A DNA stretch of 5,053 nt from Candidatus Nitrosotalea sp. FS (GTDB taxonomy: Archaea; Thermoproteota; Nitrososphaeria; Nitrososphaerales; Nitrosopumilaceae): positions 3,171-8,223 of the forward strand of contig NZ_RCMC01000103.1 in the NCBI RefSeq assembly GCF_011319475.1, in the 5' to 3' direction. Position 1 is the first letter of the stretch; each line of letters starts with the position of its first letter. Shown piece after piece: positions 1 to 4,813 of the stretch. The notes under the pieces are model-generated. The model saw only the letters and a list, made by a program, of their open reading frames with translations. It searched no databases and had not been told where the DNA came from. Position numbers and translations under genes: made by a program.

Positions 1-183
1 ATACAAGTTGATACCAAAAAAGAAAAATTCGTTGCCCAAGTCAATATGGGAAATGTACTGAAGTGTTCTAGTTTTGAAGGTACTACATATTTTCGCACTT
101 ACCTAAACACTGATACTCCAATGCTTGCACCTATGGAAAAACGTGCTGTGTACAATATCGTTCTACAATCGCTGAACCAATAA
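1..183 (+). CDS. Frame-1 piece of the broken gene (partial, no start in window)
   Basis: This piece has 60 codons, open from the first base to TAA. The peptide runs from IQVDTKKEKFVAQVNMG through SSFEGTTYFRTYLNTDT to IVLQSLNQ. The last residues may already be out of frame: frame 3 is open over the same bases and continues past the TAA, so the break lies somewhere in about 137-180. If the base was lost from the A5 run at 137-141, everything after Lys in APMEK is artefactual. Product unknown. A genuine stop here is possible, but the next open frame would then lack a credible start codon. Confidence 0.45.
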   Translation: MQVDTKKEKFVAQVNMGNVLKCSSFEGTTYFRTYLNTDTPMLAPMEKRAVYNIVLQSLNQ

Positions 184-713
184 CAGCTATTTGGAAATCT
201 GATGGTGAGAACAAACATGGTTTTGTTGGATATGACCAATTACCAAATCTTCCTGATGAAATTTTCAATGTCTTGCGAAGACTGGCAACTACAGACAAGA
301 GAATGCCTGAAACCATGATATTTGAAAACGATGATTTTGAATTGGTAAAGACGGTTCTAGGCTGTATCAAGATTGATCTGACAAAATCTTCTGATACCAT
401 AACTTCACTCTTGGATAAAAAATCAGATACACCAATACTGATTGAAACTATGCAAAAAGAGCGCTTGCAGGTGATGTTGGATATCCTAAAGGAAATGGGT
501 GGTAAAATCGAGACTGAAAAAGACGGTCTCACTATATCTGGTACCCGTGGATTGGTGAAGATAACTTTTGTAGATAATGACAAAAGTACTCAAGATGGAA
601 CTATGGTTAAAATTTCTATATCTGCACTTGAGGATCCATCCCGATTTGCAGAGATATTGTTTATGATAAAAAACGACTGGGTCTTCTTGATCTTCCACTT
701 GAGAATACATTGA
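183..713 (+). CDS. Frame-3 central piece of the broken gene
   Basis: Frame 3 is open well before 183 and ends at TGA 711-713. The only start-like codons are TTG at 273 and ATG at 303, neither with a ribosome binding site. The well-composed peptide before them (TAIWKSDGENKHGF, GYDQLPNLPDEIFNVL) argues that translation enters from upstream rather than starting here. The middle is helix-like and charged (IETMQKERLQVMLDILKEMG) and is followed by a beta-rich stretch (GLTISGTRGLVKITFVD). The last residues before the stop, DWVFLIFHLRIH, look like out-of-frame reading: frame 2 over the same bases gives RLGLLDLPLENTLSQHW, which continues smoothly downstream. Family not recognised. Confidence 0.5.
   Translation, partial: TAIWKSDGENKHGFVGYDQLPNLPDEIFNVLRRLATTDKRMPETMIFENDDFELVKTVLGCIKIDLTKSSDTITSLLDKKSDTPILIETMQKERLQVMLDILKEMGGKIETEKDGLTISGTRGLVKITFVDNDKSTQDGTMVKISISALEDPSRFAEILFMIKNDWVFLIFHLRIH
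668..674 (+). other. A AAA AAC heptamer at the second frame break
   Basis: The heptamer aaaaaac spans the point where coding moves from frame 3 to frame 2. Its codons in frame 3 are AAA (669-671) and AAC (672-674), the phase required for X XXY YYZ tandem slippage. A -1 slip makes the next codon CGA at 674, in the frame that stays open to 949. The same bases are equally explained by one A missing from a homopolymer. No clear strong hairpin was recognised just downstream, which weakens the programmed interpretation. Confidence 0.4.
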
Positions 714-949
714 GTCAACACTGGCCAATTGTCTCAGACAATGATCTGCAATATGTAGTCCAGACTGCAATCTCTTGGTGGTCAAACAATCCTGTTTTGG
801 CTACAAAAATAATAGGCGATGGAGAAAAATTTGCCAAAGTAAAAGAATGGAACAACAAAATCAAAGAGGGCAAGATTCGCTCTACTCTTGATACCATTAC
901 TCTTGGAAAGATAATAAAACAAAAAGAATCGAATCAGATCATAAAATAA
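674..949 (+). CDS. Frame-2 C-terminal piece of the broken gene
   Basis: Read from CGA at 674, frame 2 gives RLGLLDLPLENTLSQHWP, then a Trp-containing helix-like stretch (YVVQTAISWWSNNPVL) and a Lys-rich tail ending KQKESNQIIK before TAA at 947-949. A TTG at 710 could be called as a start, but it lacks a ribosome binding site and would cut the coherent LENTLSQHW stretch in two. I therefore read this as the C-terminus of the upstream gene, not a separate gene. Function unknown. Confidence 0.5.
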   Translation, partial: RLGLLDLPLENTLSQHWPIVSDNDLQYVVQTAISWWSNNPVLATKIIGDGEKFAKVKEWNNKIKEGKIRSTLDTITLGKIIKQKESNQIIK

Positions 950-998
950 TCTACTGCACAAATTGTCAATTCTATCTTTGTGTATTGTAAGCTAAAAA

Positions 999-1016
999 CA
1001 ATTAAACTCTTAATTG
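999..1016. repeat. 7-base inverted repeat, 4-base loop
   Basis: caattaa (999-1005) is perfectly complementary to ttaattg (1010-1016) with loop actc. It could be a weak RNA hairpin near the end of the upstream transcript or a dyad operator. It is AT-rich and no T-run follows, so it is a poor terminator. A perfect 7-base inverted repeat is not rare by chance in a region this size. Confidence 0.3.
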
Positions 1017-1023
1017 CGGGGAG

Positions 1024-1070
1024 GGTCTACAAAAATCCATAAGTTGACATGTAAAGAATCTCTGTAGACC
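1024..1070. repeat. 8-base inverted repeat ggtctaca / tgtagacc
   Basis: ggtctaca (1024-1031) and tgtagacc (1063-1070) are perfect inverse complements separated by 31 bases. As RNA this closes a 47-base stem-loop. Its 3' arm shares bases 1063-1066 with the 5' arm of another hairpin at 1060-1081, so the two folds exclude each other. Function unknown. Confidence 0.35.
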
Positions 1071-1095
1071 GAATTACAGAGTGTTCTTATTTTAT
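1060..1095 (+). terminator. Possible hairpin plus U-rich terminator
   Basis: ctctgta (1060-1066) pairs perfectly with tacagag (1075-1081) around the 8-base loop gaccgaat and is followed by the T-rich stretch gtgttcttatttt (1081-1093 or so). The layout is that of an intrinsic terminator. Archaeal termination mainly needs T-runs and rarely a hairpin, so the stem may be incidental. It lies about 110 bases past the stop of the broken gene and would end that transcript. Confidence 0.3.
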
Positions 1096-1117
1096 CTAAA
1101 TATTTACTATATTTTTG

Positions 1118-1151
1118 TTGATCACTACGTACCTACATTGACCACTATGTA
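1118..1151. promoter_or_regulatory. Imperfect 14-base direct repeat with 20-base period, candidate operator
   Basis: ttgatcactacgta (1118-1131) and ttgaccactatgta (1138-1151) agree at 12 of 14 positions, and their starts are exactly 20 bases apart, about two helical turns, so both would face the same side of the DNA. A shorter inverted copy of the left part, gatcaa, occurs at 1163-1168. The position, 125-160 bases before the phosphoesterase start and just after the TATA-like stretch near 1098-1115, suits a regulator binding site. The regulator and its signal are unknown; phosphate control would be natural for this enzyme but is not shown by the sequence. Confidence 0.35.
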
Positions 1152-1276
1152 ATCTCTTAAGCGATCAATGAGATCGAGTACATATACAATTTCTTTATTT
1201 TGTCCCTGTTTCTCAAGTAGTACAACCAAATCTATTTGGGACATGGAGATATTGAACAAAAAGAATCTGCGTCTCA

Positions 1277-2779
1277 ATGACGAAAATTCTGACAACAACA
1301 ATTGCGGCACTAATGATTGCATCTCTTTTGCTGAGCTCTACAAGCTTTGCATCAGAATCGCCATCTACTAGCACTCCAATAAAACACGTAGTGGTCATAT
1401 TCCAAGAAAATGTATCATATGATCATTATTTTGCAACATATCCAAATGCAGCAAATCCAACTGGTGAACCTCAATTCAAGGCATCAAAGGATACTCCCTC
1501 TGCAAATGGGTTGACACAGGCACTCATTGACAACAATCCTAATTCCAAACAACCATTCAGATTGGACAATACCTTATCACAGATAATAACATGTGATGAA
1601 GACCATGACTATCAACCAGAACAAAAGGCCTATGATGGCGGACTGGTTGACAAGTTTGTAGAAACAGTCTCAAACGTTGGTCCTGGTTGCAATCCTGATG
1701 GCAGCACTGTTATGGGTTACTATGATGGAAACACAGTAACAGCATTGTGGAATTATGCACAGCATTATGCTATGAGTGACAATTCCTTTGACACCACATT
1801 TGGTCCGTCAACTCCAGGAATGTTGAACCTAGTATCAGGTGAAACAGGCAATGTTACAACATCTGATGTTCCTGATACTGTGACACATCACACCATAATT
1901 GGAGACCCAGATGGCGCATTTGATGATTGCTCAAGCTTTGCACCAACAGCTATGGGTGGAAAGAACGTAGGTGATCTTCTAAATGCTAAAGGCGTTACTT
2001 GGGGATGGTTCCAAGGTGGGTTCAAACCAAGCACACCATGGGATGGCAATCCAGCACACAAGGCAAAATGCAAATCATCGCATCTGAATGTAGGTGGCGC
2101 TAATGTAACTGACTATAGTGCACACCACGAGCCATTTGAGTACTATGCATCTACTGCAAATCAACATCACCTTCCTCCTCTATCAGTTGATGAAATAGGA
2201 CACAATGGTCAAGCAAACCATCAGTATGATCTTTCAGACTTTTGGGCAGCTGTAGATGCCGGTAAAATGCCAGCAGTAAGCTACCTCAAAGCAGCAAAGT
2301 ATCAAGATGGACATGCTGGTTACTCTGATCCTATAGATGAACAGCATTTCATTGTTGACACTATCAACAAGCTCCAAAAAACTGATGAGTGGAAGAACAC
2401 TGCAGTAATCATCTCATATGATGATTCAGATGGATGGTATGATCATGTGATGCCGACAATTCTCAACCAATCAAATGATCCTGCACAGGATGTTGGTTGC
2501 GGAACTACAAAACCAGGTGCTTATCAGGACAGATGTGGTTATGGCCCAAGATTGCCATTGATGGTAATATCTCCATATGCAAAGGAGAACTTTGTAGACC
2601 ATTCAGTGACTGATCAATCCTCAATACTGAAATTCATTGAGGACAATTGGAACCTCGGACCGATACCAGACCCACAATCCTTTGACAAAAAGGCAGGTTC
2701 ACTTGACAACATGTTTGACTTCAAACATGGTGGTGTGGACAAACTGTTCCTTGATCCTAACACTGGCGTAAAACAATAA
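1277..2779 (+). CDS. Secreted phosphoesterase, phospholipase C / acid phosphatase (AcpA) family
   Basis: This 500-residue enzyme should hydrolyse phosphomonoesters or phosphodiesters outside the cytoplasmic membrane. Residues 1-26 form a signal peptide: K4, a hydrophobic core to about residue 20, then STSFA before SES as the likely cleavage site. The phosphoesterase domain starts with HVVVIFQENVSYDHYF (37-52), the family's VVVxxxENxSFDHYFG signature with metal-binding Glu44-Asn45. TTFGPSTPGMLNL (173-185) supplies the likely Ser/Thr nucleophile (Ser178 or Thr179). VIISYDDSDGWYDHV (377-391) matches the YDExGGxxDHV metal motif, and GYGPRLPLMVISPYAKENFV (421-440) is the usual C-terminal block. 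Six cysteines (106, 138, 218, 265, 408, 420) may form disulfides. ATG 1277 is the first start after an in-frame TGA at 1253; no close ribosome binding site is seen. The gene is less AT-rich than its neighbours (27 of 60 G+C in 1441-1500). Exact substrate cannot be read from sequence. Confidence 0.9.
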   Translation: MTKILTTTIAALMIASLLLSSTSFASESPSTSTPIKHVVVIFQENVSYDHYFATYPNAANPTGEPQFKASKDTPSANGLTQALIDNNPNSKQPFRLDNTLSQIITCDEDHDYQPEQKAYDGGLVDKFVETVSNVGPGCNPDGSTVMGYYDGNTVTALWNYAQHYAMSDNSFDTTFGPSTPGMLNLVSGETGNVTTSDVPDTVTHHTIIGDPDGAFDDCSSFAPTAMGGKNVGDLLNAKGVTWGWFQGGFKPSTPWDGNPAHKAKCKSSHLNVGGANVTDYSAHHEPFEYYASTANQHHLPPLSVDEIGHNGQANHQYDLSDFWAAVDAGKMPAVSYLKAAKYQDGHAGYSDPIDEQHFIVDTINKLQKTDEWKNTAVIISYDDSDGWYDHVMPTILNQSNDPAQDVGCGTTKPGAYQDRCGYGPRLPLMVISPYAKENFVDHSVTDQSSILKFIEDNWNLGPIPDPQSFDKKAGSLDNMFDFKHGGVDKLFLDPNTGVKQ

Positions 2780-2780
2780 A

Positions 2781-2801
2781 CTCCCTCTCTTCTTTTCTTT
2801 T
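2781..2801 (+). terminator. Pyrimidine-tract terminator after the phosphoesterase
   Basis: Twenty-one consecutive C/T bases begin 2 bases after the stop codon and become T-richer towards the 3' end (two T4 groups). T-rich tracts without a hairpin are the usual archaeal terminator, so this probably ends the phosphoesterase transcript. Confidence 0.5.
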
Positions 2802-2872
2802 ACGATACCCTATGATATACAATATGAATATGATTTTCATTTACGTTTTGTTTATCAATGATCTTCATTATT

Positions 2873-2876
2873 GGAG
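2873..2876 (+). promoter_or_regulatory. Shine-Dalgarno site GGAG for the small Cys/His protein
   Basis: GGAG lies 10 bases before ATG 2887, in the context ttggagatggtaacaa. It supports 2887 as the start. A competing ATG at 2877 gives only a 26-residue, unremarkable frame. Confidence 0.45.
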
Positions 2877-2886
2877 ATGGTAACAA

Positions 2887-3033
2887 ATGATGATTTGTTA
2901 TATCTGCGAGCACAAAATTTCATTGGAACACAAACATGGAAACGATTCAGAATTTGATACTGATGAAATAAAATGTGAAGATTTGAAATGTTTGTGTACT
3001 TGTCATGTCAAATCTACAATAGTTTTCAATTGA
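2887..3033 (+). CDS. Small Cys/His-rich (putative zinc-binding) protein, 48 residues
   Basis: The frame begins MMICYICEHKISLEHKHG, has an acidic middle (NDSEFDTDEIK) and ends with a Cys cluster CEDLKCLCTCH followed by VKSTIVFN and TGA. Possible metal ligands are C4, C7, H9, H15, H17, C30, C35, C37, C39 and H40. An N-terminal CxxC plus a C-terminal Cys/His cluster is the pattern of small zinc-ribbon-like proteins. Support for it being real is this dense, ordered Cys/His pattern, a GGAG site 10 bases upstream and a T6 run 45 bases after the stop. It stands alone between the phosphoesterase and the convergent gene at 3082. A role in nucleic-acid or protein binding is guesswork, and no named family was recognised. 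Confidence 0.55.
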   Translation: MMICYICEHKISLEHKHGNDSEFDTDEIKCEDLKCLCTCHVKSTIVFN

Positions 3034-3077
3034 TGCTCTACACGAAAATAACCTATTTCCATGTGTGCAATCTAGAA

Positions 3078-3083
3078 TTTTTT
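3078..3083 (+). terminator. T6 run downstream of the small Cys/His gene
   Basis: Six consecutive T on the plus strand, 45 bases after the TGA of the small gene, overlap the stop codon of the convergent minus-strand gene. It fits an archaeal oligo-T terminator for the plus-strand transcript. No comparable T-run follows the minus-strand gene. Confidence 0.4.
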
Positions 3084-3483
3084 ATTGTGCTAGTCCTATT
3101 TTCTTGATACCGTTAATCTTCTCTACGATGCTGTTTTTGAGTTGAATTGGATCCAGACTAGGTCTTGAAACTACCAAAATGACATAATTGGAAAATTCAA
3201 ATGATAAGGTTGTAAATCTCTCCCTTTCAAGAATAGAGCTTTTTACTTTACCAAACTCATCATCATGGTCTCTGTTCATTGAGGTTTGTAGAACCGACTG
3301 CATGAAAAACATCTCTCTTTTTTGTAGAGTCAGAGATTTGTCTATGCCTTCTTCTCTTGCTTTGGTTTCTATGGCTCTTCCTTTGTGGTTTAAGACTGCA
3401 ACCAGTTCGATATCCTCATCTAAATTAGAAATATCACCACATAAAATATCAAATCTGAAATAGCCGTCATATGTTATCGACAT
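3082..3483 (-). CDS. DUF6659-like (roadblock/profilin-type) small protein
   Basis: This is a 133-residue soluble protein with no signal peptide. Residues 25-40 (IELVAVLNHKGRAIET) form the strand-turn-strand with an Asn-x-Lys-Gly turn typical of roadblock/LC7-like folds. Residues 51-70 (LTLQKREMFFMQSVLQTSMN) are the long central helix. A strand (TTLSFEFSNYVILVVSRP, 91-108) and a C-terminal helix (LKNSIVEKINGIKK) follow. The order resembles the DUF6659 proteins that occur in many copies in Nitrososphaeria, where function is unknown; related folds are small dimerising adaptors for GTPases or signalling. The family assignment is from memory of the pattern. ATG 3483 is preceded on its strand by TATA-like sequence rather than a ribosome binding site. 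The gene is divergent from the ABM-fold gene and convergent with the small Cys/His gene. Confidence 0.65.
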   Translation of the reverse strand: MSITYDGYFRFDILCGDISNLDEDIELVAVLNHKGRAIETKAREEGIDKSLTLQKREMFFMQSVLQTSMNRDHDDEFGKVKSSILERERFTTLSFEFSNYVILVVSRPSLDPIQLKNSIVEKINGIKKIGLAQ

Positions 3484-3545
3484 GACTAGAAGATATGCTT
3501 AGAGATTCAAAAGGCTACGCCGTATAGACTGTTATTGTTTATGGT

Positions 3546-3560
3546 TCCTATATAGAAATA
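3546..3560 (-). promoter_or_regulatory. Candidate TATA box for the DUF6659-like gene
   Basis: Read on the minus strand the sequence is tatttctatatagga, with the TATA core ctatatag at 3548-3555. Transcription would start about 25 bases further on, near 3525, leaving a leader of about 40 bases before ATG 3483. A second weaker TATA-like site (gtctatac on the minus strand, about 3522-3529) would give a shorter leader. The core is palindromic, so direction is inferred from the gene order. Confidence 0.35.
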
Positions 3561-3620
3561 AGATGTATGTAATTTGCTTCTTTAATCGCTTTATGGACTC
3601 TCAATTATTGAGGCGATCAA

Positions 3621-3628
3621 GTTTTTAT
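3621..3628 (+). promoter_or_regulatory. Candidate TATA box for the ABM-fold gene, near-leaderless
   Basis: gtttttat is centred about 33 bases before ATG 3658. With the usual archaeal spacing of about 25-27 bases from TATA to start site, the transcript would begin within a few bases of the ATG. That fits the absence of a Shine-Dalgarno sequence there. Confidence 0.4.
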
Positions 3629-3657
3629 CCATCGATTTACTATTTGCACTTACTAGT

Positions 3658-4023
3658 ATGACATTGGATCCAATCACAATTGTGGTACAATACAAAATAA
3701 AAAAGAAAAAACTTGCCAAAGCAACTAGTGCTATATCAGAATATGTGGAACAGGTGAAAAAGACGGAACCTGGAACAACAGAGTATAACGTGTTTCAGGA
3801 TGAAAACGATCGTACTATGTTTGTGCATGTGATGTCTTTTACCGACAAGGCTGCTAAAAAAATACATGAAAAAAGTATTCATCTAAAACAATTAAAAAAA
3901 GTTCTAGTTCCAATTTCAAAAGGAAAAGCAGTCTATACCAGTCTAGTGCGAGTGAAACCTGTCAAACCTACAAAAAATGCAATAGAAATCAAAAATGATA
4001 CATCACCACATGAGCCAGTTTGA
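3658..4023 (+). CDS. ABM-domain protein (antibiotic biosynthesis monooxygenase-like, dimeric alpha-beta barrel)
   Basis: This 121-residue soluble protein opens with a strand (ITIVVQYKIK, 6-15), then a helix rich in Lys (KLAKATSAISEYVEQVKK, 18-35), then EPGTTEYNVFQDENDRTMFV (37-56), the strand-turn-strand signature of ABM proteins. HVMSFTDKAAKKIHEKSIHL (57-76) is the typical strand followed by the helix with conserved His, and a last strand lies near 91-100. The tail from about 101 (KPVKPTKNAIEIK) is a low-complexity extension. Members include quinol and hydroxyacylaldehyde monooxygenases, haem-degrading enzymes and proteins of unknown role, and work as dimers without a bound cofactor. No residue here fixes the substrate. 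It is transcribed alone and converges with the kinase pair. Confidence 0.7.
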   Translation: MTLDPITIVVQYKIKKKKLAKATSAISEYVEQVKKTEPGTTEYNVFQDENDRTMFVHVMSFTDKAAKKIHEKSIHLKQLKKVLVPISKGKAVYTSLVRVKPVKPTKNAIEIKNDTSPHEPV

Positions 4024-4078
4024 TAACATCTGATTTGTTTCTTCAAAATTAGTTATTGTACGCTGAAATTTTGTCTTC
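4024..4078. terminator. Short convergent intergenic region with T-rich stretches
   Basis: The ABM-fold gene and the kinase-like gene end facing each other 55 bases apart. On the plus strand gatttgtttcttc and ttttgtcttctt are T-rich and could end the plus transcript. On the minus strand only a T4 (within aattttg) is present, so termination of the kinase transcript is weaker or further on. No stable hairpin was seen. Confidence 0.35.
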
Positions 4079-4810
4079 TTACTGATGGTCTATGCGTTGA
4101 AGAAAAGTGTCTATTCTTTTCTGTAAGTCATTATGTATTTCTGGCATTGTTCTATTTCCATTGATTGGTATCAAACCATATTTTTTCTGCATTGCATGAA
4201 ATTCTTGCGAGATCCTTTTTTGATAAATCAAAAATGACTCGTACATATCTTCTGATAGGCCAATGTCTGCTCCAGATTCATAATGGTCTAACGTGGAATT
4301 TTTCTGAAATACCCTATGTATTAGAACTGACGGTTCTACATCCAGGTAAAATACAATATCAGGTTTTATGGCAAATCCGTACAAATTGTGGCACCATGTT
4401 CTATCTAATCCTCTGACCAGATTTCTTGCTATGAGTGTGTAGATGTATCTGTCTGCAAGTACGATATATCCTGCCTGTAATGCAGGTATTATCTTGTATT
4501 CGAATTGGTCTGCAAAGTCTGCTGCATAGTATAATGCCAAGGTCTTTCTACCAAGGTTATAGTCTCTTTTTGCCTCCAATATTCCTCTGCCGACAAGTTC
4601 AGATCTCTTAAGGCCTGTATTGAGTACAGCATGACCATCTGCCTCTAACCTTGTGGTAATCTCTTGGATCTGTGTACTACGTCCTGATGCATCTGGGCCT
4701 TCTATTACGATTAGTCTGCCCTTGATTTCTATGTCCTGCAAGTTCTTTATGCCTTGACCATAGAACTCTACTGTTCTCTTTCCAAGATCTTTGTATTTTG
4801 TCCGTGCCAT
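4079..4810 (-). CDS. Thymidylate kinase-like P-loop nucleotide kinase, complete copy of a tandem pair
   Basis: The protein has 243 residues. About 31 N-terminal residues precede the kinase core. The core starts with strand 1 and the P-loop (RLIVIEGPDASGRSTQI, 32-48), followed by the DRY-type motif LADRYIYTLIARN (118-130), strand 4 (PDIVFYLDVEP, 150-160) and the lid region leading to LDHYESGADIGLSEDMYESF (174-193). This layout is that of dTMP kinases, which phosphorylate dTMP to dTDP for DNA synthesis. Two deviations stand out: the Walker A Lys is Arg44 (GRST rather than GKST), and the TREPG-type motif that contacts dTMP is replaced by NTGLKRSELVG (64-74). The substrate is therefore uncertain, and thymidylate kinase-like is safer than dTMP kinase. 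ATG 4810 has a good ribosome binding site inside the end of the upstream paralogue, so the two are likely co-translated. The family is cytoplasmic. Confidence 0.8.
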   Translation of the reverse strand: MARTKYKDLGKRTVEFYGQGIKNLQDIEIKGRLIVIEGPDASGRSTQIQEITTRLEADGHAVLNTGLKRSELVGRGILEAKRDYNLGRKTLALYYAADFADQFEYKIIPALQAGYIVLADRYIYTLIARNLVRGLDRTWCHNLYGFAIKPDIVFYLDVEPSVLIHRVFQKNSTLDHYESGADIGLSEDMYESFLIYQKRISQEFHAMQKKYGLIPINGNRTMPEIHNDLQKRIDTFLQRIDHQ

Positions 4811-4813
4811 TTC

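Larger units (their letters stand above)
1..949 (+). pseudogene. Unrecognised protein gene, 5'-truncated by the window, reading frame broken twice
   Basis: Three consecutive open stretches in frames 1, 3 and 2 together read as one protein of about 315 visible residues. Frame 1 is open from the window edge to TAA at 181-183. Frame 3 is open across that stop to TGA at 711-713 and has no ATG before 303. Frame 2 is open across that TGA to TAA at 947-949. Each transition is a -1 step, so each would be repaired by one extra base. Both fall at or near A-runs (A5 at 137-141, A6 at 668-673), which fits homopolymer under-calling, recent gene decay, or, at the second site, programmed slippage. I do not recognise the family. 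The protein is soluble-looking, mixed charged and hydrophobic, with no signal peptide or membrane segment in the visible part. That the three pieces are one gene is inferred from abutting frames and protein-like composition. Confidence 0.6.
950..1276. other. 327-base non-coding region between the broken gene and the phosphoesterase
   Basis: No convincing gene is seen on either strand. Short open frames here overlap the start of the phosphoesterase and look accidental. The region holds three short inverted repeats (999-1081), a T-rich stretch with TATA-like sequence (about 1083-1117), an imperfect direct repeat (1118-1151) and further T-rich sequence (1189-1201). These are listed separately. 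It probably carries the 3' end of the upstream transcript and the promoter of the phosphoesterase. Confidence 0.6.

Noticed and set aside
131..583. 150-codon open frame on the minus strand inside the broken gene
   Set aside because: It lies antisense to protein-like plus-strand sequence. Its peptide is Ser/Ile/Phe-rich without domain order, as expected from the complement of AT-rich coding DNA, and it has no ribosome binding site.
950..1276. Possible tRNA or C/D-box RNA in the structured intergenic region
   Set aside because: No acceptor/T-arm pattern such as GTTCRA with matching stems, and no paired C and D boxes with guide spacing, could be found.
1168..1371. 67-codon plus-strand frame overlapping the start of the phosphoesterase
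   Set aside because: It runs out of frame into the signal-peptide coding region, which is well supported. It shows no domain and no ribosome binding site.
1125..1398. Minus-strand frames across the phosphoesterase promoter and start
   Set aside because: They overlap the signal peptide antisense, have unconvincing composition and no start signals.
2596..2603. Further copy of tgtagacc inside the phosphoesterase gene
   Set aside because: It is a single 8-base match within coding sequence with no partner arm nearby; chance is the simplest explanation.
3563..3661. 32-codon frame whose TGA overlaps the ATG of the ABM-fold gene (ATGA)
   Set aside because: The overlap is suggestive of a leader peptide, but the peptide is aromatic-rich without pattern, the frame covers the candidate TATA box, and no ribosome binding site precedes it.
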